From: Cydia pomonella
Lineage: Eukaryota > Arthropoda > Insecta > Lepidoptera > Tortricidae
Direction: 5' to 3'
NCBI RefSeq assembly: GCF_033807575.1
Contig: NC_084703.1
Coordinates: 2,170,001-2,234,000 of the forward strand
DNA length: 64,000 nucleotides
Shown here one piece after another: positions 50,877-59,985 of this stretch. Below the pieces are notes generated by a model. It did not search any database. It worked only from the letters and a program-made list of their open reading frames with translations, and was not told the origin of the DNA. Position 1 is the first letter of the stretch; every line of letters starts with the position of its first letter. A program made the translations under genes and the position numbers.

Positions 50877-50989
50877 GAATGTTAATTAGAATTGAACATT
50901 ACCATTACAAATTGAACCGTAAAACATAACGAACGATTATAGTTTACAGTTCAATTTGTAATGGTTATGTTCAATTCTAATTAACATTC
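50877..50989. repeat. Long hairpin, 41 bp arms with one mismatch
   Basis: GAATGTTAATTAGAATTGAA and the following bases to 50917 pair with 50949-50989. The single mismatch is T/A at the ACATTACC/ACATAACC position. The loop is 31 bp. It is not part of any other family in the window. A transcript would form a long double-stranded stem. Confidence 0.85.
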
Positions 50990-51544
50990 GACAAACACTG
51001 GAACAGAGTAACAAAGTGGTTATCATAAATTCATGAAAAAATGATTTTTCAGTGTTTATTTGAATGAATTGAAATCTCCTATTTCCTGTTAAGAATGTAT
51101 TAACTATAAATGATTTAAATTACAAATTTAAATTCTAGTACGTCGAATAAAATAATATAAAACCTCTCTACCATCTGGTCACGTTCGCAGGCTCTACTTT
51201 CGTTCAAAAAATATAAAAAACTTTACGTTAAATTTTATAACAACACGCTTGAACCTTAATTGAATATAACATTTATTATTGATAAGTAAATATACTAAAA
51301 CCTTTATATTTTAATTTTAAAAACAACTGTATACGCCAAAAATATCTTTCTTTCAATTCTTTCTTAAGTACCTTGCTGTTTAAATTCATTTAAACCTTCA
51401 AAACACATTTTTTTTAATAAAAATTATAGCTTTTATGCCATGTGATTAAATAGATAACATAATAACCTTAATTTATTTTATTTCTTCCCACACATTACCC
51501 CCAACCCTTAACTAATTATCAATTTTCATAAAAATTAACATCCA

Positions 51545-51715
51545 GACGCGAAACAATTTGTTTTCCCGGCCCTCCAGACGAACAGGCGCCGGCAATAACC
51601 TCGAACAAATGGCGGCGCTAATAAAATCCCCGTGAAACAATCCAACTGCAATGAGCGCAGATTACGGCCGGGAAACTTGTAATTCTTGCTCTGTAATTTA
51701 TGATGTGTAATCCGG
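51545..51715. promoter_or_regulatory. GC-rich island, candidate conserved non-coding element
   Basis: GCGAAACAATTTGTTTTCCC, GGCCCTCCAGACGAACAGGC, AAATGGCGGCGCTAATAAAA and GCGCAGATTACGGCCGGGAA stand out in a very AT-rich block. It has no open frame of note and no second copy. TAATAAA and GATTA motifs suit homeodomain sites, but a function is only a guess. Confidence 0.35.
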
Positions 51716-52206
51716 TTTGGTAATTTTGAGTTTTTTTGGAGTTTGTTTGGTAATGGTAATATTGTTTACTTTGATTTTTTTTTCACGCTTATTTTATTAA
51801 ATATAATGAAAACGAGATTAATGTACAGTTTTATTTTATAAGTAACTATAATTCTATTAAAATTAATCTTGTTTATAAATAAGACATAGTATGTAACTTA
51901 AATAAATAAATGTAATGTTTATAAATTATATATATCAGATGTAATATGTATAACAAAGGTTATAAACAATTATTTATAATGTTTGTTATACATATATTGT
52001 TATTATAATTATATACGGTATTTTCTTATTATTTTAACGGTTTTATTATTATTGCCCATCAACAGATTGAAATCATATTACTATTTTAAGTATTAGGTAT
52101 AGGAGTTTAATAAAAACATAAATAATTGGTTAATATTTCAGTTTGAGATAATTAAGATGAATTCCTAAATTTTTATTATTATTATATATTTCAATAATAA
52201 TATTAA

Positions 52207-52329
52207 CACATTCGCTACCAACGTTTTCGTAGCGCTACGCTCGTAGCCGATCCCAACGTTTTCCCGCTCTGTAGAGGAAAGCGACTACGAACAGAGAACC
52301 CGCCGGGCGAGTTCCCGGTACTCAATGTG
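52207..52329. mobile_element. MITE flanked by TTAA (piggyBac-type)
   Basis: TTAA at 52203-52206 and 52330-52333 flank CACATTCGCTACC and the inverse of CACATTGAGTACC. TTAA duplication is the mark of piggyBac-type elements. The interior is CpG-rich (TTTTCGTAGCGCTACGCTCG). Confidence 0.7.
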
Positions 52330-52516
52330 TTAAATACAACGTCCCACAAAACTGTTTGCACATTTTGACTGTGGGGTCCGTGGGCCTATACTAGATCAGG
52401 TGCAATGTTTTGGATTCATTTTCGCTAACTGTTTATATTTAAACAAAACATATATTAAATAAATACTTTTGGTGTCATTAACACTAGCCCCTTCCCACCT
52501 CACCGGAACCAGTAAC

Positions 52517-52804
52517 AGTGCGGGTGCCGCGGCTAAAGGGGCCGAAAAGCTTAAAATACAAAAGTACAGGGGTCTCGGCCCCGAATACATTTTTATGCCA
52601 TTTGGGGTCGAGACGCTTGGCCCGTGGGGTCCTAATGCTCTACAACTTTTTAAAGAACTATCTAAAAGGCTGGTCGACTTCACAGGTGACCGAAGAGCTG
52701 GCAGCTTTCTCGCACAACGTATTAGCATCGCTATACAGCGGGGAAATGCTGCCAGCATCCTCGGCACCATGCCAAAGGGGCCAAATTTTTTAGACATATT
52801 TTAA
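52517..52804 (+). pseudogene. Retroelement protein C-terminus, family T, third copy
   Basis: This reads GAAAKGAEKLKIQKYRGLGP, then EYIFMPFGVETLGPWGPNAL, FKELSKRLVDFTGDRRAGSF and LAQRISIAIQRGNAASILGT, with a TAA at 52802-52804. It is the longest of the three family T ends and keeps an intact frame of about 95 codons. The minus-strand 133-codon frame here is its shadow. 3' sequence is AT-rich without a clear tail. Confidence 0.75.
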
Positions 52805-53187
52805 TTTTATTTAGTATTAGTTTTTAGTTTTAATTTAGTTTTATTTAAATTCATTAATTATATTAATGTTATCTGTTTTTATTACACGCTTATAGTTGTT
52901 TATGATAAACTAAAATAATCTTGTATTTTTTAATTTCCATATACCTATACTGAAACCGTTCTAAATATAACCAGCAAAAATATGTATTATGGACCGTGTT
53001 AAAAATTCGCACAAACAAATAAACAAAATATAAAAATGGAGCTCCATTTTTTCGCCATTGCAAACGCTAGCAACCATCGCTTTGCATATACATATACATA
53101 AGATACCTGCAAAAAATCATTAGTATTTTTTTGTTTTGAACCTGAAAAAATCGCAATTTTTTTTGGTACCTGAAAATGGGTACTCAC

Positions 53188-53488
53188 AGAAGGATTGGGA
53201 ACGCAGCGCCTCGGATCCGGGCTCCGATACGTCGGGCTGTAACGGCCCGGGAAGCAGCCGGGGGGCCCCATGAGCCCCCCGCCCGTTTTCATCTTGTCCG
53301 GCGAGTACATGGCACATGACCCCCAAGGGTCGTCCTCCAATTTTAACACCTTGGAGGGTGAGTGGTACTGCCGGTCGAAAATCTTGGCGGCTTGGAGTAC
53401 GCACGGGGTGAAACGCGGCGCGACCGCTCTCGACGCCGGAACGTGACCGACTGGCGACTGCCACGCCCCGCTGTGGGCATGTTTACGG
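53188..53488 (-). CDS. Candidate host coding exon, product unknown
   Basis: An open frame on the minus strand of about 100 codons ends at codon ...CVPNPS followed directly by GTGAGTAC (complement of 53181-53187), a consensus 5' splice site in phase 0. Codons are GC-rich at the third position up to the donor, and the sequence turns AT-rich at once after it. Residues read AAKIFDRQYHSPSKVLKL, EDDPWGSCAMYSPDKMK, GGGLMGPPGCFPGRYSPTY and RSPDPRRCVP, rich in Pro, Ser and Gly. There is no ATG in this frame before CAMYSP, so it should be an internal exon. Acceptor candidates are GGGGCAG (exon from 53488) and GCCCACAG (exon from 53470). No domain was recognised. The other two frames are either stopped (53343) or Arg/Gly-rich. 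It could also be a non-coding GC island. Confidence 0.5.
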
Positions 53489-53499
53489 CTGCCCCACAA

Positions 53500-53702
53500 A
53501 TGAGTGAATTATTTAATTCGTTCATTCACTCATGTGACTGCCTTTTCGCGCGTTGCTGAATCGATATGTTAATGTTAATGCGTTCATAAACTTAGATATA
53601 AGGTAACTGCACCAATGAGTGACTTATTTAATTCGTTCATTCACTCATTGCTGAATCGATATAGGTATTAATGCGTTCATAAACTTAGATATAAGGTAAC
53701 TG
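53500..53702 (+). repeat. Tandem duplication with internal palindrome
   Basis: ATGAGTGAATTATTTAATTC at 53499 recurs as ATGAGTGACTTATTTAATTC at 53614. Both units end CTTAGATATAAGGTAACTG. Each unit contains TGAGTGA...TCACTCA, itself an inverted pair. Unit 1 has an extra 25 bp (GTGACTGCCTTTTCGCGCG). Confidence 0.85.
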
Positions 53703-53742
53703 GACAAAAGAAGGCTCTGTGAGGCTACCACCAGTTTTGACG

Positions 53743-53851
53743 TTGACATATTCGCTCACGTCTAGCTTACTTTATATACATCTCGCTTGCACTATGCGAG
53801 TACGAGCGAGATGCTAAAAGTAAGTTACGTAGACGTGGGCGAATATGTCAA
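53743..53851. mobile_element. Fold-back MITE
   Basis: TTGACATATTCGCTCACGTC, AGCTTACTTT and CATCTCGCTTGCAC pair with GTACGAGCGAGATG, AAAGTAAGTTACG and AGACGTGGGCGAATATGTCA. A related half (GCTACGTAGACGTTCGCGTA) is at 18116-18150. Confidence 0.75.
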
Positions 53852-54782
53852 TGTAAAAGGCCATAACCACGAAAATCAAAGTTCGTGAATTGCGGGCAGT
53901 TTTCTCTGTCAATCTAGACAAGACAAGACAAGACAAAGCATTTATTGCAATCATATTAAGTACACAAAATTACATAATATGTACCCTGCAAGGGCGCAGC
54001 AGTCTTATAACTAAATAACAATCTAGTACAAAGATCTAATTACGTCTTAGTGAGAGTACAAGAGAAAGATCCCCGCAATTTGCGAATTTAGGTTTTCGCG
54101 GCAGGCCCCTTAGTTCTTAAGCTTGTCTACTTTCTAAATTTCATACTTTTATATGTATGAATGGATTCAAATGTAACATAATGGACGACCTGTAAAACAA
54201 GTATGTACCATCAGTTTTTAAGCGCTGACAACATTTTACCATAAACAAGAGCCAAAGAGCTGCTTAAGCTTAATTTTTCATGGATATTTGTTAGTTTGAA
54301 AATGAATGACGCCATACATCCCATGACTGGAGCAAAAACCATAGTTTTAATTGGTTAATAATATTGAAACCAATTGCAGTAGCTTTCATTAAATACATAG
54401 AAAACATAAAGGATGAATTGGACATTTAACTTTTAAAGCATAAAGCGGTAGAGGTTTTACAGATGTCGGTGAAATATCAAAAATACTCCAAATTTTCTCT
54501 CAAATGTCCCATGATTGGTGCCGTTAACATATAAGGTGCTAACATATTAGTTACCGCAATGTTACGTAAATGATTATATCAAGTTTCATGTAATGAGAGT
54601 GTTTATTTTCACCGCTAGGGGCGCTAGTGTCGACGGAGGTCTTTCAAAATGTCAAATGCATAGTATTTTTGGGGGTTACAAGATTTTTTTATGGCCAATT
54701 TTCACTCCTTATTCATAATTGTGGTAAATCTTTATTTTACAAGATTTTATTAACTTTCACCTGACCGTAGTCTGTTTGTAAT
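53852..54782. other. No gene seen; retroposon tail at the left
   Basis: (AGACA)4 at 53926-53946 followed by AAGCATTTATTGCAATC is the complement of an AATAAA plus (TGTCT)n tail, so 53926 to about 54120 is a minus-strand retroposon end. The rest is AT-rich and unassigned. Confidence 0.45.
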
Positions 54783-55066
54783 CAAATCTTGCAAGTTAAA
54801 TTTGGCCCACTTCCCGGTTTCCGATTGAGCTGAAAATTTGCATACATATGTAAGTCGGGTGACAATGCAATATTATGGTACCATCGAGCTGATCTGATGA
54901 TGGAGACAAGAGGTGGACATAGGAACTCTGTGATAAAACAACGCAACCTAATTGTGTTTCGGGTTTTTAGAATTTGCTCGATGAGTATTAGTTGCCTGTG
55001 GAAAAAAATTACAGTCAGCGATAAAAGCTTGTACCAAAAATGAATTTTTTGCCAAAAACTTATTTG
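54783..55066 (+). repeat. Family R dispersed repeat, copy 2
   Basis: CAAATCTTGCAAGTTAAATT, CCCACTTCCCGGTTTCCGAT, GAGCTGATCTGATGATGGAG, AAAACAACGCAACCTAATTG and AAAAGCTTGTACCAAAAATG. Same order as 45981. Confidence 0.8.
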
Positions 55067-55331
55067 ATTATTCATCGTAAACATTAGATATAGTTCATTA
55101 AATGTTAGCGGTCTTAAAAAAGTGCTAACTAAAATAAATGCAAAGTTAAATAGGTTTAAAAAACTGCAAATTTAAATTTATAAAAAAATTAAACCTATTT
55201 TTTTTTAATAAAATTTTGAGAACTATTTTTCTGGACCACCATCCACAGTGGCGCCAACTGGTGAGCATGAAAATAGTAGACCTCATTGTGTAAGAATTGT
55301 TAATTAAAAGAACATTATTAGCATTTATCAA

Positions 55332-55619
55332 TCTTCTTCCTCGCGTTGTCCCGGCATTTGCCACGGCTCATGGGAGCCTGGGGTCCGCTTGACAACTAAT
55401 CCCAAGATTTGGCGTAGACACTAGTTTTTACGAAAGCGACTGCCATCTTACTTTCCTACCCAGAGAGTAAACTAGGCCTTGTTGGGATTAGTCCGGTTTC
55501 CTCACGATGTTTTCCTTCACCGAAAAGCGACTGGTAAATATCACATGATATTTCGTACATAAGTTCCGAAAAACTCATTGGTACGATGGATTGCAAGTCG
55601 CATGCTCTTACCAGCGCTT
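55332..55619 (-). mobile_element. SINE family B, B box deleted
   Basis: CTTCTTCCTCGCGTTGTCCC to TCTTACCAGCGCTTC. CATTGGTACGATGGATTGCA shows loss of the B box, and CTTACCAGCGCTT shows loss of the A-box segment. GCATTTATCAAT (55320) and GCATTTATGAAT (55629) may be target duplications. Confidence 0.88.
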
Positions 55620-55860
55620 CTATTTATCGCATTTATGAATATCCTGCTACACACTAATTTATGCATAAAAAAAATAAAAACGTAACTTTGTATGGGGGCG
55701 TCTTTTTCGTGGAAAGTTAATAAAAAAATTGAGTGTTCTGCAGTTGATATTTGACCAATAATTTTCTAGTTAAAGACATTTATTTACTCAAAAGAAATTT
55801 CACATTTCACTTAATGAGTAGCCAGTTTAAAATACAGAACAAATAAAAAGCTGTTATCAG

Positions 55861-56695
55861 ATATAGAAGTTTTTGTGGCAACATATAGTGATTGACAAAA
55901 TCAAATATCGACATTTCTGTTATCGATGTTACCTTAGCGGTATAGATATTTTTAACATTGTATAAGGTGGGGATGGAAGGACACTGAAGTATTTAAGATG
56001 CACTGACTATCCAGGAACTTCTAGAACGGAGAGAAAGCACAAGACGCGTCCGCTTGGTAACAACCATTTATTGAAAGAGAGCGATGATAAGTAGGTACTT
56101 ATACATTATGTGAGTGAGAATTGTTTCTACCCTCTTACATCATTATACCCATATATTACAGACACAACATTGTGTGAATGTGGTGAAGAGACCCAAACCA
56201 TGGAACACATTATCCAGCGCTGTCCTCTGCATTCATACTCTGGACCACCGGAAGACCTACTATATCTCACAACCCTTGCAGCTGCATGGCTGAACACACT
56301 GAATGTTGACATTTGACCTTATATTATGTTGTAATTTTTAAATTCTAATTGATTGCCTATATGTTATCTACTTAAATAAAACATCGTATAAAAAGATAGC
56401 TACCGCGAAATACACAACACGTTCGATATCTTCTTTGATACACACATTGGTAGTTTTCTTATTTTTTGACACTGTATTCTACAGTTTACGTTTTTGTTTG
56501 TAAATACTTAATATATGTTATAAAGAAATTATGGTCGGCTTTGTAATTGATTTGCATTCTTGGAATTTCCCGGTAAAGTACACCAAGTAGAATTTACATC
56601 TTCTAATTATTAATCTATGACTGACATATCGATGTTATTATTTGTCGATGTTTCATTTTCTCAAGCAGTCGTTTTTGCCACAAAAACTTCTATGT
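55861..56695. mobile_element. Element with about 75 bp inverted ends containing a LINE end
   Basis: ATATAGAAGTTTTTGTGGCA and ATATCGACATTTCTGTTATC (55861-55933) pair with GATGTTATTATTTGTCGATG and TTTTTGCCACAAAAACTTCT (56627-56694). The centre holds the LINE fragment at 56090-56400, which entered an older DNA element. Confidence 0.65.
56090..56400 (+). pseudogene. LINE C-terminal Cys/His motif and 3' end
   Basis: This reads TDTTLCECGEETQTMEHIIQ, then RCPLHSYSGPPEDLLYL and AAAWLNTLNVDI with a TGA. The CxC...QTM.HI...CPL pattern is the usual end of Jockey-like LINE polyproteins after the RNase H-like region. The 3' sequence ends in ACTTAAATAAAACATCG and a short A-rich tail. 5'-truncated. Confidence 0.82.
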
Positions 56696-56799
56696 CTAAT
56701 TACTCGTATTATAACTCGCCAGCGTCTACATTAATAGTTGTAGGAGAAAAAGCTATAGATTAAAACAGTTTCTTAAACTTATAAGTATCAAATACCAAT

Positions 56800-57053
56800 A
56801 CCCGGCTTATACCAATGAGTATTTCGGAACTTATATACGAAATATCATTTGATATTTACCAGTCGCTTTTCGGTGAAGGAAAAATTTCGGACTAATCCCA
56901 ATAAGGTCTAGTTTACCCACTGGGTCGGAAGGTCAGATCGCAATAGCTTTCGTAAAATCTAGTGCCTACGTCAATTCTGGGGAATGGTGGTCAAACGGAC
57001 CCCAGGCTCCCATGAGTCGTGGCAAAATGCCGGGACAACGCGAGGACGAAGAG
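56800..57053 (+). mobile_element. SINE family B, head truncated
   Basis: It starts in CCCGGCTTATACCAATGAGT, after the B box, and runs to CGGGACAACGCGAGGACGAA. AACATCGTGAGGAAACC is partly deleted. Confidence 0.88.
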
Positions 57054-57179
57054 AGAATGTTAAAAGACTTCAAAGTGACGTTTCTGGTTGAAGGAATGTC
57101 ATTTCCGACACTGACTGATCAGATCCAGGTCAAACACATCCGGGTTCATTGCCGGATATCGGCACAGATAACATATTTG

Positions 57180-57515
57180 TAACAGTATGTCCATAGAGAC
57201 GATGGCAGTTGGAGGATTCGAAAGAAATAGAAGAACGAATAGCCGAGCCGAATATAATACGTGAGACCAAAACACATCGTCTCCGCTGGCTTGGCCACCT
57301 CGGGCATCAAGAGGGCTTACTTAGGTCGACCAACTGGACGCCGTCATGTTGGTCATCCTAAATATCGTTGGGCGGATAGAGTGGAGGCAGATCTCCGTGA
57401 GCTTGGCGTCAGCGAAAGCTGGCGCGAGTCCGCTCTGGACCGAGCAAAGTGGCTAGCTCTTGTGTTGGAGGCCAAGACTCATTTTGGGTCATCGCGCCAG
57501 CCAAGTAAGTAAGTT
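57180..57515 (+). pseudogene. LINE reverse transcriptase C-terminus
   Basis: DDGSWRIRK (57202 on), then ETKTHRLRWLGHLGH, then in a shifted frame KRAYLGRPTGRRHVGHPKYR, WADRVEADLRELGVSESWRE and LVLEAKTHFGSSRQPSK with a stop. The order is the standard C-terminus of RTE-like elements. Two frameshifts or more make it dead. Confidence 0.85.
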
Positions 57516-57554
57516 TGTCCAAAGAAGAGCTAGAGATATACCACAGGTCTAGAA

Positions 57555-57655
57555 TAGTTCGTGACATCCACGATGACGCGCAGATTTTTCCAATCTAACC
57601 TTTAATAATATGACATTACGACTCAAGGCACGTGTCGTTGTGAATGACACGAACT
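57555..57655 (+). mobile_element. Family P short MITE
   Basis: AGTTCGTGACATCCACGATG, CCAATCTAACCTTTAATAAT and GTGAATGACACGAACTG. The ends AGTTCGTG and CACGAACT are inverted. Confidence 0.7.
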
Positions 57656-57797
57656 GTATCTATACATAATTGCCTGTCAAAAATCTAAAGCTCGACAAAA
57701 GTCGGAATGATGTCAAGTTTCATTGGAAATATTAAATTCAGAATTAATAAATGATTACGGAACTTATTTGCTTTTGTAAACAGTATATACAACATTG

Positions 57798-58046
57798 ACA
57801 TATATATCTAAGGACGGGCCTTACGGGCACTAAGAATGGCGCTAGTTCAGTTTCAGTGGTGTCACTCGGATCTCGAATTAGAGCCAATCATGCAGTCTAA
57901 CGGAACTAGTTGCGACCAAACGCGCGTGGTGCGAACTCATCAACCAATCGCGTTAGACTGCACGATTGGCTCAAATTTGTGTGCGTGACACCGCCGTACT
58001 TACCCCATTCATATTGTCCGTAAGGTCCGTCCTTAGATATATATGT
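57798..58046. mobile_element. Palindromic MITE with nested inverted pairs
   Basis: ACATATATATCTAAGGACGG with GCCTTACGG on the left and CCGTAAGGTCCGTCCTTAGA with TATATATGT on the right. Inside, GAGCCAATCATGCAGTCTAA pairs with TTAGACTGCACGATTGGCTC. 249 bp. Confidence 0.85.
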
Positions 58047-58530
58047 TAATAATATACAAAGATGTAACCAACCGTATCTCCTACATTCTGTTTTTTCAGT
58101 CCACTAACCTTTCGTTCTGTAGGTTCTTTCAAGCGGCCACTATATGAAGCTCAAAAGTGAGCACGTTTTCTCATTTGTAGCCTCTGCCTCTTTCGCACTC
58201 ATGAAATTTTCACGTGACTTCCCTTATGCACACTTCAATTGTTTTTTTTTTCTATTCTTATTTGTCAATTAAATGACAGACAATGATATCTAAATCAACT
58301 TCATTTGAAGCGCGAGACGAACAGACGGACGGACAGCGGGTTATTAGTAATAGGGTTTTACTCTTTGGGTTTGGGTCTTTGGGTTTGGTTTGGGTTTTTA
58401 CCGAGTGAAAGTCAGGATTCCAATTAATACAGTCCCTCAAGAAATTCCGCAATGTATAGCAGCAATATTGTGATCCAAAAAAGCGCTATAACTATTTAAA
58501 AACTCCTTTTTCTGAACTTATTATACCTTA
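58047..58530. other. No gene seen; family F-like scrap
   Basis: GACGGACGGACAGCGGGTTA, TTAGTAATAGGGTTTTACTC and TTTGGGTTTGGG (58323-58400) resemble a family F 3' variant. Otherwise unassigned. Confidence 0.4.
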
Positions 58531-58640
58531 GGTTGAGCTGGAGCGAGGCCAGAAGGCGAGTTGAAGATAGGAAGGCGTGGCGCGAGCTTGTGAAGGCCCT
58601 TTGCACCTCTGAGGTCCTTTAGAACAACAACAACAACACT
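58531..58640 (+). pseudogene. LINE C-terminal end with (CAA)n tail
   Basis: This reads LSWSEARRRVEDRKAWRELV, then KALCTSEVL and TAG. RKAWRELV is typical of the last residues of RTE-like RT proteins. The stop is followed by (AAC)5, a tandem tail. Confidence 0.7.
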
Positions 58641-58854
58641 GCACCTCAACAGCTCATCATCAGGGAAATTATGTTTGATTGCCACCAAAATTGTATAAAC
58701 AAGTCTGCTTTAAACTGTTGCCTTACTGTCCTATTAGTACTGTCTACTGCCATCTCGAATTCCACCGATGTTAGCCCTAAAGAGAATTGCTAATCATGAG
58801 ATTAGATCGGAAACAAGCATTTCATTGAGAAAATGATGGTATAAATCATATTTT
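58641..58854. other. No gene seen
   Basis: AT-rich, unassigned. Confidence 0.4.
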
Positions 58855-59128
58855 GACGACCAATCTGGCCTAGTGGGTAGTGACCTTGTCTATGAAGCCG
58901 ATGGTTCCGAGTTCAAATCCTGGTAAGGGCATTTATTCGTGTGATGAGCATGGATATTTGTTCCTGAGTCATGGGTGTTTTCTATGTATTTAAGTTTGTA
59001 ATAATATTTATATATTATATATGTCGTTGTCTAAGTACCCTCAACACAAGTTTTATCGAGCTTACTGTGGGACTTAGTCAATTTGTGTAATAATGTCCTA
59101 TAATATAATAATATTTTATTTATTTATA
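58855..59128 (+). mobile_element. SINE family A, full length
   Basis: GACGACCAATCTGGCCTAGT, B box GAGTTCAAATCC, ATCGAGCTTACTGTGGGACT and an (ATTT)n tail. Confidence 0.9.
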
Positions 59129-59336
59129 TTACACAGACTGACCAAGCCCCACAGTAAGCTCAATAAGACTTGTGTTGTGGGTACTAGGCGACGATATATA
59201 TAAATACTTTACACATAGAAAACATCCACAACTCAGGAACAAATATTTGTGATAAACACAAAAACCCTTACCAGGATGTGTACCCGGGACCTCCTGCTTC
59301 GTTGCCAGGTCACTAACAACTAGGTTAGGAGGCCTA
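59129..59336 (-). mobile_element. SINE family A, inverted neighbour
   Basis: CACAGACTGACCAAGCCCCA, AAAACATCCACAACTCAGGA and CCAGGATGTGTACCCGGGAC (degenerate B-box complement). Its tail joins the tail of 58855-59128, giving an inverted SINE pair. Confidence 0.82.
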
Positions 59337-59564
59337 CATTGCCAGATGAGTGGAAGAGATAGCCTTAGGTTATTTGTAACTACTGTTTAGTTACAAATGA
59401 CCATTCTTCTTCTAAGTCGGTCCCTCAATGCAGAGGATTTAGACTTCGCTTGCTAATTTTCCTTATGGCAGCTCTCCATTTCAGATCGGTTCTTTTCTTG
59501 TATCGATTTCGTAACGATAGTAGTTTTCCATGGGGAGGGTGTGACCGAGATTCGCCCAATCCTA
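59337..59564. other. No gene seen
   Basis: A short inverted pair, TTATTTGTAACTACTG and GTTAGTTACAAATGA (59369-59400). The rest is probably degenerate LINE sequence. Confidence 0.35.
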
Positions 59565-59985
59565 ACCTGCGGATGCGAAGCATGGACACTAACACTCAAG
59601 GATGAATACATGCTGCTAGTCCCCAAAAGGTATCCTCCGTATCTCCCAGTATCTTTACTGGGCCCCAAACGAAGACCAGATAGAAGCTGAACAGTCCTTA
59701 AGAACTGTGAGATTGAAGACTTAGTGGCTGGACCTAACATCATGGGAGAAAGTAAAGCCTACAAACTCCGTTGGTTGGACCATCTTGAGAGAATGGATGA
59801 AGATCAGAACGTAAAAAGAGCAAACCTGGGTCTCCTAGCAGGAGGACGTCCTATCGGACCTATAGGTATCGCTGGAACGACATGGTGGAGGCGGATCTGA
59901 ACTGAACTTCGAGTCAACAATTGGCGAGAAGTAGCACAGGACCTCATTTTGTCCAGGAGTCTCATTTTGGGTCGCTGAGACAGCG
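59565..59985 (+). pseudogene. LINE reverse transcriptase C-terminus, decayed
   Basis: CGCEAWTLTLKDEYMLLV, then KAYKLRWLDHLERMDEDQNV, KRANLG and WNDMVEADLN appear in shifting frames. It is homologous to 57180-57515. The frames change several times and stops are present. Confidence 0.8.

Larger units (their letters stand above)
46900..52202. other. AT-rich, SINE-free block; no gene seen
   Basis: No SINE A, B or C copy was found in about 5.3 kb, the longest such gap in the window. The content is long A/T runs broken by a few short items, annotated separately (47708, 48727, 49270, 49888, 50877, 51545). Frames such as 50164-50400 and 48929-49120 are AT-rich and show no domain. The block lies just downstream (minus-strand sense) of the candidate exon's splice donor, so it may be intron. 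Confidence 0.5.

Noticed and set aside
52396..52797. Minus-strand 133-codon frame
   Set aside because: It is the complement of the family T retroelement end, whose plus-strand frame matches two other copies.
53120..53525. The other two minus-strand frames over the candidate exon
   Set aside because: One stops at 53343. The other is dominated by Arg and Gly and would cross the donor out of phase, so the CAMYSP frame is preferred.
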